A stretch of 8,741 bases of DNA from Desulfovibrionaceae bacterium UBA930 (GCA_002293605.1 DBDO01000089.1:1-8741); one strand, 5' to 3'. Shown: positions 1-5,706, counted from the stretch's first letter. Numbers and translations: made by a program. Notes: generated by a model not told the origin, from the letters alone.

Positions 1-174
1 TTTCACCTGCTCCACAAGCATTTTAGTAGCTCGAAGCCCGTGCACCTGCGATTTTCCCCAAAAAAGACCGTGTGCATTCACAACATTTTTTCCGCACCAT
101 CGGCTTTTGCTTTCCTGAAAAGCATGATATCGGATAGCTGAAGGCACTTGTTGCCGCAGCTGTATCAAAGCATC
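1..174 (-). other. Open reading frame running off the left edge, unassigned
   Basis: On the minus strand a frame is open from codon 172-174 (just after a TGA at 175-177) to the window edge, about 58 codons without a stop. Possible starts are TTG at 168-166, GTG at 147-145 and GTG at 81-79. The part nearest the edge translates to HGLFWGKSQVHGL followed by RATKMLVEQVK, which has protein-like composition, but there is no good Shine-Dalgarno sequence before any of these starts. I do not recognise a domain. It could be the N-terminus of a gene outside the window, the end of a dispersed repeat, or chance. Confidence 0.2.
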
Positions 175-186
175 TCAATTTTGAGA
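173..186. repeat. Short inverted repeat TCTCAA-TT-TTGAGA
   Basis: A perfect 6-bp inverted repeat with a 2-base centre lies about 15 bases upstream of the Shine-Dalgarno sequence of the CBM48 gene. It could be an operator or a small leader hairpin. No convincing sigma-70 promoter was found around it. Confidence 0.3.
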
Positions 187-214
187 GCATAGCAACGTTG
201 AAAGGAGGCGGCCT

Positions 215-523
215 ATGGCGATCAGCAAAAATTTTTTAAAAACACGCCCGTCCTGCAAGGTCAAATTTCGGCTCTCCCCTGACGAGGCCCAGGGAGCTTC
301 CGCAGTCTTTCTGGTGGGAGATTTCAATAATTGGGAAAGTGACTCTCTGCCTATGAAAAAACAGAAAGACGGCGGCTTTAGTGTTGAAATAGAATTGCCC
401 CTCGGGCAGGACTGCCAGTTTCGTTACCGTACCGGCGACAATGTGTGGCTGAACGATGCCGAGGCCGATGCCTATGTACCGTGTGCCTTTGCCAATGAAG
501 ATAATTCGCTGGTAAAAGTATAG
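215..523 (+). CDS. Small CBM48 / isoamylase early-set domain protein
   Basis: This 102-residue protein consists almost entirely of one immunoglobulin-like early-set domain of the glycogen-binding CBM48/AMPK-beta type. The hallmark GDFNNW is at residues 35-40. A second conserved part follows at about 69-100, with FRY, VWLND, ADAY and DNSLVKV. Trp40 and Trp78 fit the aromatic residues that contact alpha-glucan in this family. No catalytic amylase domain, signal peptide or membrane segment is present, so it is probably a cytoplasmic glycogen- or glucan-binding protein or a regulatory subunit; the partner is unknown. The start is supported by AAAGGAGG at 201-208, six bases before the ATG. It is transcribed convergently with the nfeD-like gene and no glycogen-metabolism gene is nearby. 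The domain call is firm; the physiological role is not. Confidence 0.85.
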   Translation: MAISKNFLKTRPSCKVKFRLSPDEAQGASAVFLVGDFNNWESDSLPMKKQKDGGFSVEIELPLGQDCQFRYRTGDNVWLNDAEADAYVPCAFANEDNSLVKV

Positions 524-540
524 CCCTGCCGAGACAGGCC

Positions 541-560
541 GTTGCCGCAGCAACGGCAAC
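541..560. terminator. Hairpin between convergent genes
   Basis: GTTGCCG (541-547) and CGGCAAC (554-560) form a perfect 7-bp stem with a 6-base loop. It lies between the stop of the CBM48 gene and the stop of the nfeD-like gene, where a shared terminator would be expected. No T-run directly follows on either strand (the nearest plus-strand run is at 585-590), so a classical intrinsic terminator is uncertain. Confidence 0.4.
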
Positions 561-577
561 AGCGCTTTCGCCCGCTC

Positions 578-1063
578 TTACTCCTTTTTTCCCTCCGGCT
601 CCACAAGTCTGACATGCAGGGTAATACCCCTGATCGCCGCCACCTCGACCAGAACGCCCGCAGGGTAATCAGCATCGGCCTCTGCGGGCCACAGGGAATC
701 ATTTACCCTGATGCGGCCCCTCCCGCCCCTGATAGCCTCGTCCAGCACCGCGCGGTAGCCGATCAACTGGCGGGTTTTGAGGTTGAGGCTGTCTTCCTGC
801 TCCTCTGCCCGGGCCTTGCGGCGCGTTCTGATAATCTTCCACCAGAACAGGCCTGAAAGAACGCTCAAAAAGGCGAACAGGGTCAAGGCCCAAAGCTGGG
901 AAAGTCCGGGCGCGAAAAAGAGCAGACCTGCCACAAGGGCTGCCGAACTGCCAAGGCAGAGCAGAAAACCCGCAGGCAGAACAAGGGCTTCGGCAGCCAG
1001 CAAAATACAGGCCAGGGCAAACCAGAGCCAGAAAGGCTGTATGGAATCCGCCAGTGCAATCAT
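578..1063 (-). CDS. NfeD-like membrane protein (YbbJ type), partner of the SPFH protein
   Basis: This 161-residue protein is of the short NfeD type, which lacks the N-terminal ClpP-like protease domain. Three hydrophobic segments at about residues 11-29, 31-50 and 57-76 are followed by a basic turn (RTRRKAR, 79-85). A C-terminal OB-fold-like NfeD domain lies at about 97-153, with LIGYRAVLDEAI, a GRIRVNDSLWPAEA strand and AGVLVEVAAIRGITLHV. Members of this family are typically encoded beside stomatin-like proteins, as E. coli ybbJ is beside qmcA, and act with them in membrane organisation or quality control. Here it directly follows the qmcA-type gene on the same strand after 113 bases. The start has GAGGA about eight bases upstream. 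It may also have its own promoter (1117-1125). Confidence 0.85.
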   Translation of the reverse strand: MIALADSIQPFWLWFALACILLAAEALVLPAGFLLCLGSSAALVAGLLFFAPGLSQLWALTLFAFLSVLSGLFWWKIIRTRRKARAEEQEDSLNLKTRQLIGYRAVLDEAIRGGRGRIRVNDSLWPAEADADYPAGVLVEVAAIRGITLHVRLVEPEGKKE

Positions 1064-1077
1064 GACACAAATCCTCG

Positions 1078-1100
1078 CCCGGCAGGCCTACCCCGCCGGG
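1078..1100 (-). other. GC-rich hairpin just upstream of the nfeD-like ribosome binding site
   Basis: CCCGGC (1078-1083) and GCCGGG (1095-1100) are a perfect 6-bp inverted repeat with an 11-base loop. In the minus-strand transcript the stem ends immediately before the GAGGA ribosome binding site, so it could modulate translation. This is inferred only from position and base pairing. Confidence 0.3.
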
Positions 1101-1116
1101 ATATGCTATGCTCCCA

Positions 1117-1125
1117 AGTATAACA
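1117..1125 (-). promoter_or_regulatory. Candidate extended -10 promoter for the nfeD-like gene
   Basis: Read on the minus strand the sequence is TGTTATACT, that is TGN followed by TATACT, a good extended -10 element in an AT-rich gap between the qmcA-type and nfeD-like genes. There is no recognisable -35 box at normal spacing. It would start transcription near 1110 and give a leader of about 45 bases. Confidence 0.35.
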
Positions 1126-1176
1126 ATTTCACTTTGAGCAAATATACATTTTCAATATAAATTTGCTCTCGCGCTG

Positions 1177-2115
1177 CTATTTTTTATCATCCTTCACCTG
1201 CAGCATTTCTGCCACTCCCGCGACCGATCCCATGAGCCCCGCAGCGTCCAGCGGCACCATAAGCACTTTGCTGCTGCTTGATTCGCCGATGTTCTTCAAG
1301 GCCTCCGTATACTTAAGGGCCACAAAATACTGCACGGCCGCGATATCGCCCTGGGCAATGGCTGCGGAAACCACATTGGTCGCCCTGGCCTCGGCTTCAG
1401 CGGCCCTCTCCCTGGCCTCGGCCCGGAGAATTTCGGCCTGCTTTTTCCCTTCGGCCTCTCGAATTTCCGCTTCCTTGTTGCCTTCGGCCACCAGAATGGC
1501 CGCAGCCTTCTCGCCTTCAGCCTCAAGCACGGTGGCGCGCTTGGTGCGTTCGGCCTTCATCTGGGCGTTCATGGCCGCCACCAGTTCCTCGGGCGGGCGC
1601 ACATCGCGAATTTCGATGCGTGTGACCTTGACTCCCCAGGGGTTGGTGGCAAGGTCGATAACCTCAAGCAATTTCGCGTTGATCACCTCGCGCTTGGAGA
1701 GCATTTCGTCCAGCTCCATTTCCCCGAGCACGGTCCGGATATTGGTCATGGTCAGATTGAGAATGGCCAGGATCAGATCGCTGACCTCATAGGCGGCCTG
1801 GGCAGGTTGCACTATCTGGAAAAAACACACCGCATCAATGGTGACATTGGCGTTGTCTTTGGAAATGACTTCCTGTTTGGGAATGTCGAGCACCTGCTCC
1901 ATCATGTTGATTTTGTGCCCGATAGTGTCAATGACGGGTATAATGATGTTCAGGCCCGGCGTGAGAATGCGGGTAAAGCGGCCAAAGCGTTCCACGGTCC
2001 ATTGATAGCCCTGCGGCACGGAGCACAGGCCTTTTGAGACCAGCACCACGGCCAGCAGAACAAAGAAAAGAACGGCAAGAAGCGGCCCCAGATTATCCGG
2101 CAAATACATTTCCAT
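1177..2115 (-). CDS. qmcA: SPFH/stomatin-like membrane protein, QmcA type
   Basis: This 312-residue membrane-anchored SPFH (stomatin/prohibitin/flotillin/HflK) protein has one N-terminal transmembrane segment (about residues 9-27). The SPFH domain covers about 28-185 and includes VPQGYQWTVERFGRF, TPGLNIIIPVID, DIPKQEVISKDN and the strongly conserved WGVKVTRIEIRDVRPP. A charged Ala/Glu-rich coiled coil follows (about 180-250), in which an AEG triplet recurs every 11 residues (199, 210, 221). Family members form large ring-like membrane assemblies and usually pair with NfeD proteins, as here. The frame is open further upstream to 2259. The ATG at 2115 is preferred because AAGGGAG at 2122-2128 lies six bases before it and the upstream extension codes for hairpin DNA rather than family sequence. 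No promoter is visible in the gap before it. Confidence 0.92.
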   Translation of the reverse strand: MEMYLPDNLGPLLAVLFFVLLAVVLVSKGLCSVPQGYQWTVERFGRFTRILTPGLNIIIPVIDTIGHKINMMEQVLDIPKQEVISKDNANVTIDAVCFFQIVQPAQAAYEVSDLILAILNLTMTNIRTVLGEMELDEMLSKREVINAKLLEVIDLATNPWGVKVTRIEIRDVRPPEELVAAMNAQMKAERTKRATVLEAEGEKAAAILVAEGNKEAEIREAEGKKQAEILRAEARERAAEAEARATNVVSAAIAQGDIAAVQYFVALKYTEALKNIGESSSSKVLMVPLDAAGLMGSVAGVAEMLQVKDDKK

Positions 2116-2148
2116 ACGATGCTCCCTTGAGATGGGAAGGATGAGGGG

Positions 2149-2175
2149 GCCTGGAGGGAGTGATTCCCTCCAGGC
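2149..2175. repeat. Perfect 11-bp hairpin in the qmcA leader
   Basis: GCCTGGAGGGA (2149-2159) pairs perfectly with TCCCTCCAGGC (2165-2175) around a 5-base loop. It lies between the fmdE-type stop codon and the qmcA ribosome binding site. No T-run follows on the minus strand. It may be a processing or attenuation element, or part of a dispersed intergenic repeat. Confidence 0.6.
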
Positions 2176-2179
2176 GGGG

Positions 2180-2214
2180 TTTGGGGTGGCAGCCCCAAAA
2201 TGCATGCGGGCTGC
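2180..2214. repeat. Two overlapping, mutually exclusive hairpins
   Basis: One stem pairs TTTGGGG (2180-2186) with CCCCAAA (2193-2199), loop of six. A second pairs GCAGCCC (2189-2195) with GGGCTGC (2208-2214), loop of twelve. They share bases 2193-2195, so they cannot form together. The right arm of the second ends just before the fmdE-type stop codon. The arrangement resembles an attenuator, or a composite intergenic repeat. Confidence 0.45.
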
Positions 2215-2216
2215 GC

Positions 2217-2786
2217 CTAGGCAGGCAGATAGGGTGCCTCCCCTTGGCAGCCCCGGCAAACGGCCCCATCGCCTGCCGGATAGGCTTCGCCGCAGGAAGG
2301 GCAGGCGGCTATGCGGCCCATGCGGGCATGGCGCAAGCGCTCAAATTCTACCTGAATGGGAGCGATGGCGCAAATGCCGTCTCCGGCCCTCTCTATTTCC
2401 TGCAACAGCAGATCGGAATCCTGCTCCGCCTTGGGCTTGATTTTCAAAAACCAGGCGGCAATTTCCGGGTAGGAGCGCAGCTTCTCCAGATCAAGGCTGG
2501 CGCGAAAACCTGCGCCGGAATACTTGTCGTACAGAGCCACCGCGTATTTGCCAAGGTCCACTATGCTCATCCACTGGTTGCCCACGCTGCACGGAGTCAA
2601 GAGCTGCACCGCATCGGGAAGGCACTTTTTGGTTTCCACCACAGCCTCAAACAATGTTCCCTCGGGCAGACGCGCTTTGGCCGCCTCGACCATATAGGCA
2701 CCAATAAGCAGCCCCGGAGCGGGATAGCTGTGAAATTCCGCGGCTTTTTCCTTGAACTGGGCAAAGGTATAGGGTCCGATGTTCAT
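2217..2786 (-). CDS. FmdE-family protein with C-terminal zinc ribbon
   Basis: This 189-residue protein is related to subunit E of formylmethanofuran dehydrogenase, a family also common in non-methanogenic anaerobes, where its role is unclear. The FmdE core spans about residues 8-117, with FHSYPAPGLLIGAYMVE (18-34), ETKKCLPDA (51-59) and LTPCSVGN (63-70). A zinc ribbon follows, with Cys162, Cys165, Cys177 and Cys180 (CX2C-X11-CX2C). The canonical FHGHxCPG motif reads FHSYPAPG here, so one His and one Cys ligand are missing while His19, Cys55 and Cys66 remain. The frame is open to 2840, but ATG 2786 is preferred: AAGGAG (2792-2797) stands five bases before it and the family homology begins there. 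It is divergent from metA and upstream of qmcA. Family assignment is good; substrate or metal is unknown. Confidence 0.8.
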   Translation of the reverse strand: MNIGPYTFAQFKEKAAEFHSYPAPGLLIGAYMVEAAKARLPEGTLFEAVVETKKCLPDAVQLLTPCSVGNQWMSIVDLGKYAVALYDKYSGAGFRASLDLEKLRSYPEIAAWFLKIKPKAEQDSDLLLQEIERAGDGICAIAPIQVEFERLRHARMGRIAACPSCGEAYPAGDGAVCRGCQGEAPYLPA

Positions 2787-2811
2787 CCGTGCTCCTTTGT
2801 TGTATCCCGGT

Positions 2812-2840
2812 ACAGTACGCATTGTCGCTTCAGATCTCAA
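2812..2840 (-). promoter_or_regulatory. Candidate sigma-70 promoter for the fmdE-type gene
   Basis: On the minus strand TTGAGA (2840-2835, five of six matches to TTGACA) is followed after 17 bases by TACTGT (2817-2812, three of six matches to TATAAT). It lies at a suitable distance upstream of the start codon. The weak -10 makes this tentative. Confidence 0.35.
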
Positions 2841-2880
2841 TGCGCTTTTTTCCAGATGCAGGGCGGGCGGAGCTTTCCTG

Positions 2881-2909
2881 TTGCATATATCTATATATTT
2901 TTATATAGG
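2881..2909 (+). promoter_or_regulatory. Candidate metA promoter overlapping a palindrome
   Basis: TTGCAT (2881-2886), a 17-base spacer and TATAGG (2904-2909) form a weak sigma-70-like promoter about 40 bases upstream of metA. It overlaps the perfect inverted repeat CTATATA-TTTT-TATATAG (2891-2908), whose position between and over the promoter boxes is typical for a repressor operator. The sequence is very AT-rich against its GC-rich surroundings. The remaining leader is too short to hold a SAM riboswitch. Confidence 0.4.
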
Positions 2910-2945
2910 CATTAAGTCAAACGAACCAAAGACCAGGGAGCCCCC

Positions 2946-3887
2946 ATGCCGATCAATATTCCGGCGGATTTGCCTGCCCGCAGCACGCTTGAGGAAGAGA
3001 ATATCTTTGTCATGTCCGAAGACAGGGCTACGGTGCAGGATATCCGTCCGCTTGAAATAGCCATTGTCAACCTGATGCCCACCAAGATAGCCACCGAGAT
3101 TCAGCTGCTGCGCCTGCTCGGCAACTCCCCCGTGCAGGTTGACATCACCCTGATCAAGGCCGAGCATCATGTATCCAAAAATACTCCGCCCGCTCATCTG
3201 GAGCGTTTTTACAAAACCTTTTCCGAGATCCGGCGGCGGAAATTCGATGGCATGATCATCACCGGGGCTCCTGTCGAGCGGCTGGACTTTGACGAAGTGG
3301 ACTACTGGTACGAACTTGCCGACATCATGGACTACAGCCGCACCCATGTCTTTTCCACCCTGTACATCTGCTGGGGGGCGCAGGCGGGCCTGTTCCACCA
3401 TTTCGGCGTGCACAAACACCCCCTGCCGGAAAAAATGTTCGGCGTGTTTCCGCACATGGTACGGGACCGGCTGAATCCTATTTTCCGGGGCTTCGACGAT
3501 ATGTTCCACTTACCGCATTCCAGGCATACCGAGCTTGATCTCAAGGCTGTGCAGGACCACCCCGACCTTGAACTGCTGGCGGATTCGCCGGAGGCGGGCG
3601 TGGCCATCGTCAAGGACCGCAAACGCCGCCAGTTTTTCATCACCGGCCATTTCGAATACGATGCCGATACCCTGGCCCGGGAATACTTCCGGGACAAAGA
3701 CAAGGGACTGCCCATTGCCGTGCCCCGGCATTACTTCCCCGAGGACGACCCCGCAAGGCCCCCCTTTGTCTCCTGGCGCGCCCACGCCAACCTGTTCTTC
3801 ACCAACTGGCTTAACTTCTACGTCTACCAGGATACCCCTTTTGACATAGAACGCATCGGCCCGGAAGCAAACGACAAGGCGCAGTAG
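2946..3887 (+). CDS. metA: Homoserine O-acyltransferase (MetA family), probably acetyl-CoA dependent
   Basis: This 313-residue cytoplasmic enzyme activates the hydroxyl group of L-homoserine, the first committed step of methionine synthesis. Residue numbering coincides with E. coli MetA. Lys47 is in NLMPTK; the nucleophile Cys142 is in TLYICWGAQAGL; His235 and Glu237 are in TGHFEYDADTLAREY. The C-terminal SWRAHANLFFTNWLNFYVYQ block is also conserved, so the enzyme is full length and appears active. Residue 111 is Glu (TGAPVER) where E. coli has Gly. In this family Glu111 is known to favour acetyl-CoA over succinyl-CoA, so homoserine O-acetyltransferase is the better name. The start has AGGGAG at 2935-2940, five bases upstream. 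It is divergent from the fmdE-type gene, and no other methionine gene is adjacent. Confidence 0.95.
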   Translation: MPINIPADLPARSTLEEENIFVMSEDRATVQDIRPLEIAIVNLMPTKIATEIQLLRLLGNSPVQVDITLIKAEHHVSKNTPPAHLERFYKTFSEIRRRKFDGMIITGAPVERLDFDEVDYWYELADIMDYSRTHVFSTLYICWGAQAGLFHHFGVHKHPLPEKMFGVFPHMVRDRLNPIFRGFDDMFHLPHSRHTELDLKAVQDHPDLELLADSPEAGVAIVKDRKRRQFFITGHFEYDADTLAREYFRDKDKGLPIAVPRHYFPEDDPARPPFVSWRAHANLFFTNWLNFYVYQDTPFDIERIGPEANDKAQ

Positions 3888-3921
3888 GGGCGTTTTGACG
3901 GTGCTGCTTTGCCTTCCTGTA

Positions 3922-3950
3922 TTGTCACCTGCGCCTTTCTTTGGCATAGT
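3922..3950 (+). promoter_or_regulatory. Candidate sigma-70 promoter for the FMN reductase gene
   Basis: TTGTCA (3922-3927, five of six matches) and CATAGT (3945-3950, four of six) are separated by 17 bases, placing a start site about 35 bases before the coding sequence. It suggests the gene is transcribed separately from metA. No clear terminator was seen after metA. Confidence 0.4.
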
Positions 3951-3991
3951 GCATACAGTGCGCTTTGCGCTACGAACACAGGAGGCATAGC

Positions 3992-4633
3992 ATGAAACTT
4001 GTCGCCATCAACGGCAGCCCCCGGAAGAACAGAAACACCGCCAGCCTGCTTGCGCAGGTGGTAGCAGGCGCGGTTTCCAAAGGGGCACAGGCCGAACTTA
4101 TTCACCTTCGCGACCATAACTACAAGGGCTGCATTAGCTGTTTTCACTGCAAACGGATTGGCAGCAAGCATTACGGGCGTTGCGCCATCAGGGACGAACT
4201 TACCCCCGTGCTGAACAAGGCGCACGAAGCGGACCTTATCGTGCTCGGCTCTCCCCTTTACTTCAGTACGGAAAGCAGCCTGATGCACGCCTGCATGGAG
4301 CGGCTCTTCTTTCAATACTATCTGTATACCAGCGCAAAGCCGCCCCTTTCTCCGCGCAAAAAGGCCGTAGCCCTGCTCTACACCATGAACGTGCGCGAAG
4401 AAGATATCCCCCTCTATCGCAAGGACGCAGCCATTGCCATAAGTAAAGGCGTAATGGAGCACCTGTTCGCCCCCTGCGAGGTATTCCTGTGCACGGATAC
4501 GCAGCAGTTCACGGATTACTCCAAGTATGAAGTGGACGTTTTTGACGTGCCCGCCAAACTGAAGCGTCACAAGGAAGTCTTCCCCAAAGATCTTGAGCGC
4601 GCCTTTGCGCTCGGGGCACGGCTCGTGCTGTAG
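3992..4633 (+). CDS. Flavodoxin-fold NAD(P)H-dependent FMN reductase family protein with cysteine cluster
   Basis: This 213-residue protein is of the NADPH-dependent FMN reductase / iron-sulfur flavoprotein superfamily. The N-terminal INGSPRKNRNTASLL (6-20) is the FMN-phosphate loop after the first beta strand. VLGSPLYFST lies at the second flavin-contact loop. Between them is a cysteine cluster, Cys47-X2-Cys50-X2-Cys53-X10-Cys64, followed by IRDEL. Iron-sulfur flavoproteins carry a similar compact cluster for a [4Fe-4S] centre, though with a shorter last spacing. An electron-transfer or reductase role in the cytoplasm is likely; the substrate cannot be inferred. The ATG at 3992 is chosen over an upstream TTG at 3965 because AGGAGG (3980-3985) lies six bases before it and the beta strand begins at MKLVAING. 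Confidence 0.85.
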   Translation: MKLVAINGSPRKNRNTASLLAQVVAGAVSKGAQAELIHLRDHNYKGCISCFHCKRIGSKHYGRCAIRDELTPVLNKAHEADLIVLGSPLYFSTESSLMHACMERLFFQYYLYTSAKPPLSPRKKAVALLYTMNVREEDIPLYRKDAAIAISKGVMEHLFAPCEVFLCTDTQQFTDYSKYEVDVFDVPAKLKRHKEVFPKDLERAFALGARLVL

Positions 4634-4658
4634 CCGGGCACGCTGCGCACCTTCTTTC

Positions 4659-4700
4659 AGGCGGAGTTCCGATGGCTTTGGGGCTCCGCCTCTGACTTTT
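4659..4700 (+). terminator. Likely intrinsic terminator after the FMN reductase gene
   Basis: AGGCGGAG (4659-4666) pairs with CTCCGCCT (4684-4691). The stem can be extended inward through TTCCG/TGGGG, with three wobble pairs, to a 7-base loop. TTTT follows at 4697-4700, five bases after the stem. The offset T-run makes it a moderate candidate. Confidence 0.5.
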
Positions 4701-4712
4701 ACTATAGAATGA

Positions 4713-4742
4713 TTGATTTTTAGAAACAATCCGGACTATACT
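4713..4742 (+). promoter_or_regulatory. Candidate sigma-70 promoter for the Sel1-repeat gene
   Basis: TTGATT (4713-4718, four of six matches) and TATACT (4737-4742, five of six) are spaced by 18 bases, and the start codon follows 34 bases later. A short inverted repeat GATTG (4711-4715) / CAATC (4727-4731) overlaps the -35 region and might be an operator. Confidence 0.5.
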
Positions 4743-4776
4743 CGCTCCGATTGCACACTCAAGCGGAGATCCCCTC

Positions 4777-5685
4777 ATGCGCCCCTCCTGCAAAAAACGC
4801 TTTGCCCTGGCTCTTGTTTGCCTATTTTTCCTTGCGGCCCAGGCTCTTCCCGGACTTGCCGCCTCAAAGGGACGCAAAGCGGAGCGCCCTGCCCCCGCTC
4901 CCTCTCAAGAGGCCCCGGCACCCGAACCTACCGCGCCAAGCCTTGCTGCCCCCTCGCCCGGGCAGCAGGTCCTGCAACCGGAGGCGGCCTTCACTCTCAT
5001 GGCTGCCGAAGCGGAGAGGGGTAACGCCAATGCCATGCTCACACTCGCCCGTTTTTACGAGCAGGGGGTGGGCGTAGCCCGCAACTACAGCAAGAGCCTG
5101 GAATGGTGCGAAAAAGCAGCGAAAGCCGGGCTGGCGGAAGGCTATTACAATCTTGGCATCTGCTTTGAAATCGGCATGGGCACGCCGGCCGATGCGGCAA
5201 GGGCGGTTTCGCACTATCAACAGGCTGCGGACAGGGGCCTGGCCCTTGCCATGTACAAGCTCTCCTCCGCCTATATCCTGGGGAAAGGCGTGAGCAAGGA
5301 TGCGGACAAGGGCATAGGCTATCTGGAAAAAGCCGCTGAGGCGGGTATGGCCGTGGCCGCCAACGATCTTGGCGTCATCGCCCTTTCCGGTCTGCTTGGC
5401 CGGGAGAAAAATGTGGAATATGCCCTGTCTTCCTTCAAACAGGCTGCCTCGCTCGGCAATCTTGAAGCCATGAAAAATATCGCGGTCACCTACAAAGACG
5501 GTGTGGGTGTCCAGGCTGACCCGCTACGAGCTTACGCCTGGTATCTGATCGCCCAGCGAAGCGGCTATGCGGGAGAAGACATCGCCCGCATGCTCGGTTT
5601 GCTTGAGGGCTCGCTCTCCGCCGATGATCTGCGAAAAGCCCGCAAAGAGGCTGATGCCTGGGCTGCCGGGCAGGCCAGAATATAG
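4777..5685 (+). CDS. Secreted Sel1-repeat (TPR-like) protein
   Basis: This 302-residue protein has a Sec signal peptide: basic MRPSCKKR, hydrophobic core to about residue 23, likely cleavage near GLA-AS at 28/29. No proper lipobox is present because Cys15 is preceded by Val. A Pro/Ala-rich linker (about 36-63) leads to five Sel1-like repeats at about 83-118, 119-155, 156-191, 192-228 and 229-264. Each has the A-Y/F-LG...YxxGxGV...A..WYxKAAxxG pattern. Such alpha-solenoids are protein-interaction scaffolds in the periplasm or envelope; the partner is unknown. CGGAG lies eight bases before the ATG. The gene stands alone between a terminator-like hairpin and the convergent restriction gene, 15 bases past its stop. 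It is GC-rich, like the core genes. Confidence 0.88.
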   Translation: MRPSCKKRFALALVCLFFLAAQALPGLAASKGRKAERPAPAPSQEAPAPEPTAPSLAAPSPGQQVLQPEAAFTLMAAEAERGNANAMLTLARFYEQGVGVARNYSKSLEWCEKAAKAGLAEGYYNLGICFEIGMGTPADAARAVSHYQQAADRGLALAMYKLSSAYILGKGVSKDADKGIGYLEKAAEAGMAVAANDLGVIALSGLLGREKNVEYALSSFKQAASLGNLEAMKNIAVTYKDGVGVQADPLRAYAWYLIAQRSGYAGEDIARMLGLLEGSLSADDLRKARKEADAWAAGQARI

Positions 5686-5706
5686 CAATAAGCAATGAGC
5701 CTATTG
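5686..5706. terminator. Weak inverted repeat between convergent stops
   Basis: CAATA (5686-5690) and TATTG (5702-5706) pair, with a mismatch and a further GC/GC pairing inside, around a 5-base loop. It fills the whole 15-base gap between the Sel1 gene and the reconstructed end of the restriction gene. The plus strand continues with TTCTTCT. It is a weak candidate for a bidirectional terminator. Confidence 0.3.

Noticed and set aside
1163..1792. Long plus-strand open frame of 209 codons
   Set aside because: It is antisense to the well-supported qmcA coding sequence, is low-complexity (Ser/Ala-rich, mirroring the coiled-coil repeats) and has no family resemblance.
2160..2915. Plus-strand open frame of 251 codons
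   Set aside because: It is antisense to the FmdE-family gene and runs through the hairpin region; no ribosome binding site or recognisable motif.
2887..2945. SAM riboswitch in front of metA
   Set aside because: The putative leader is only about 35-40 bases and contains none of the stems of known SAM riboswitch classes.
3824..4729. Minus-strand open frame of 301 codons
   Set aside because: It is antisense to the FMN reductase gene and crosses its terminator-like hairpin; it is a by-product of GC-rich codon bias.
4777..4870. Lipoprotein signal on the Sel1-repeat protein
   Set aside because: Cys15 is preceded by Val in the middle of the hydrophobic core, not by Gly, Ala or Ser at its end; an ordinary signal peptidase I site near residue 28 fits better.
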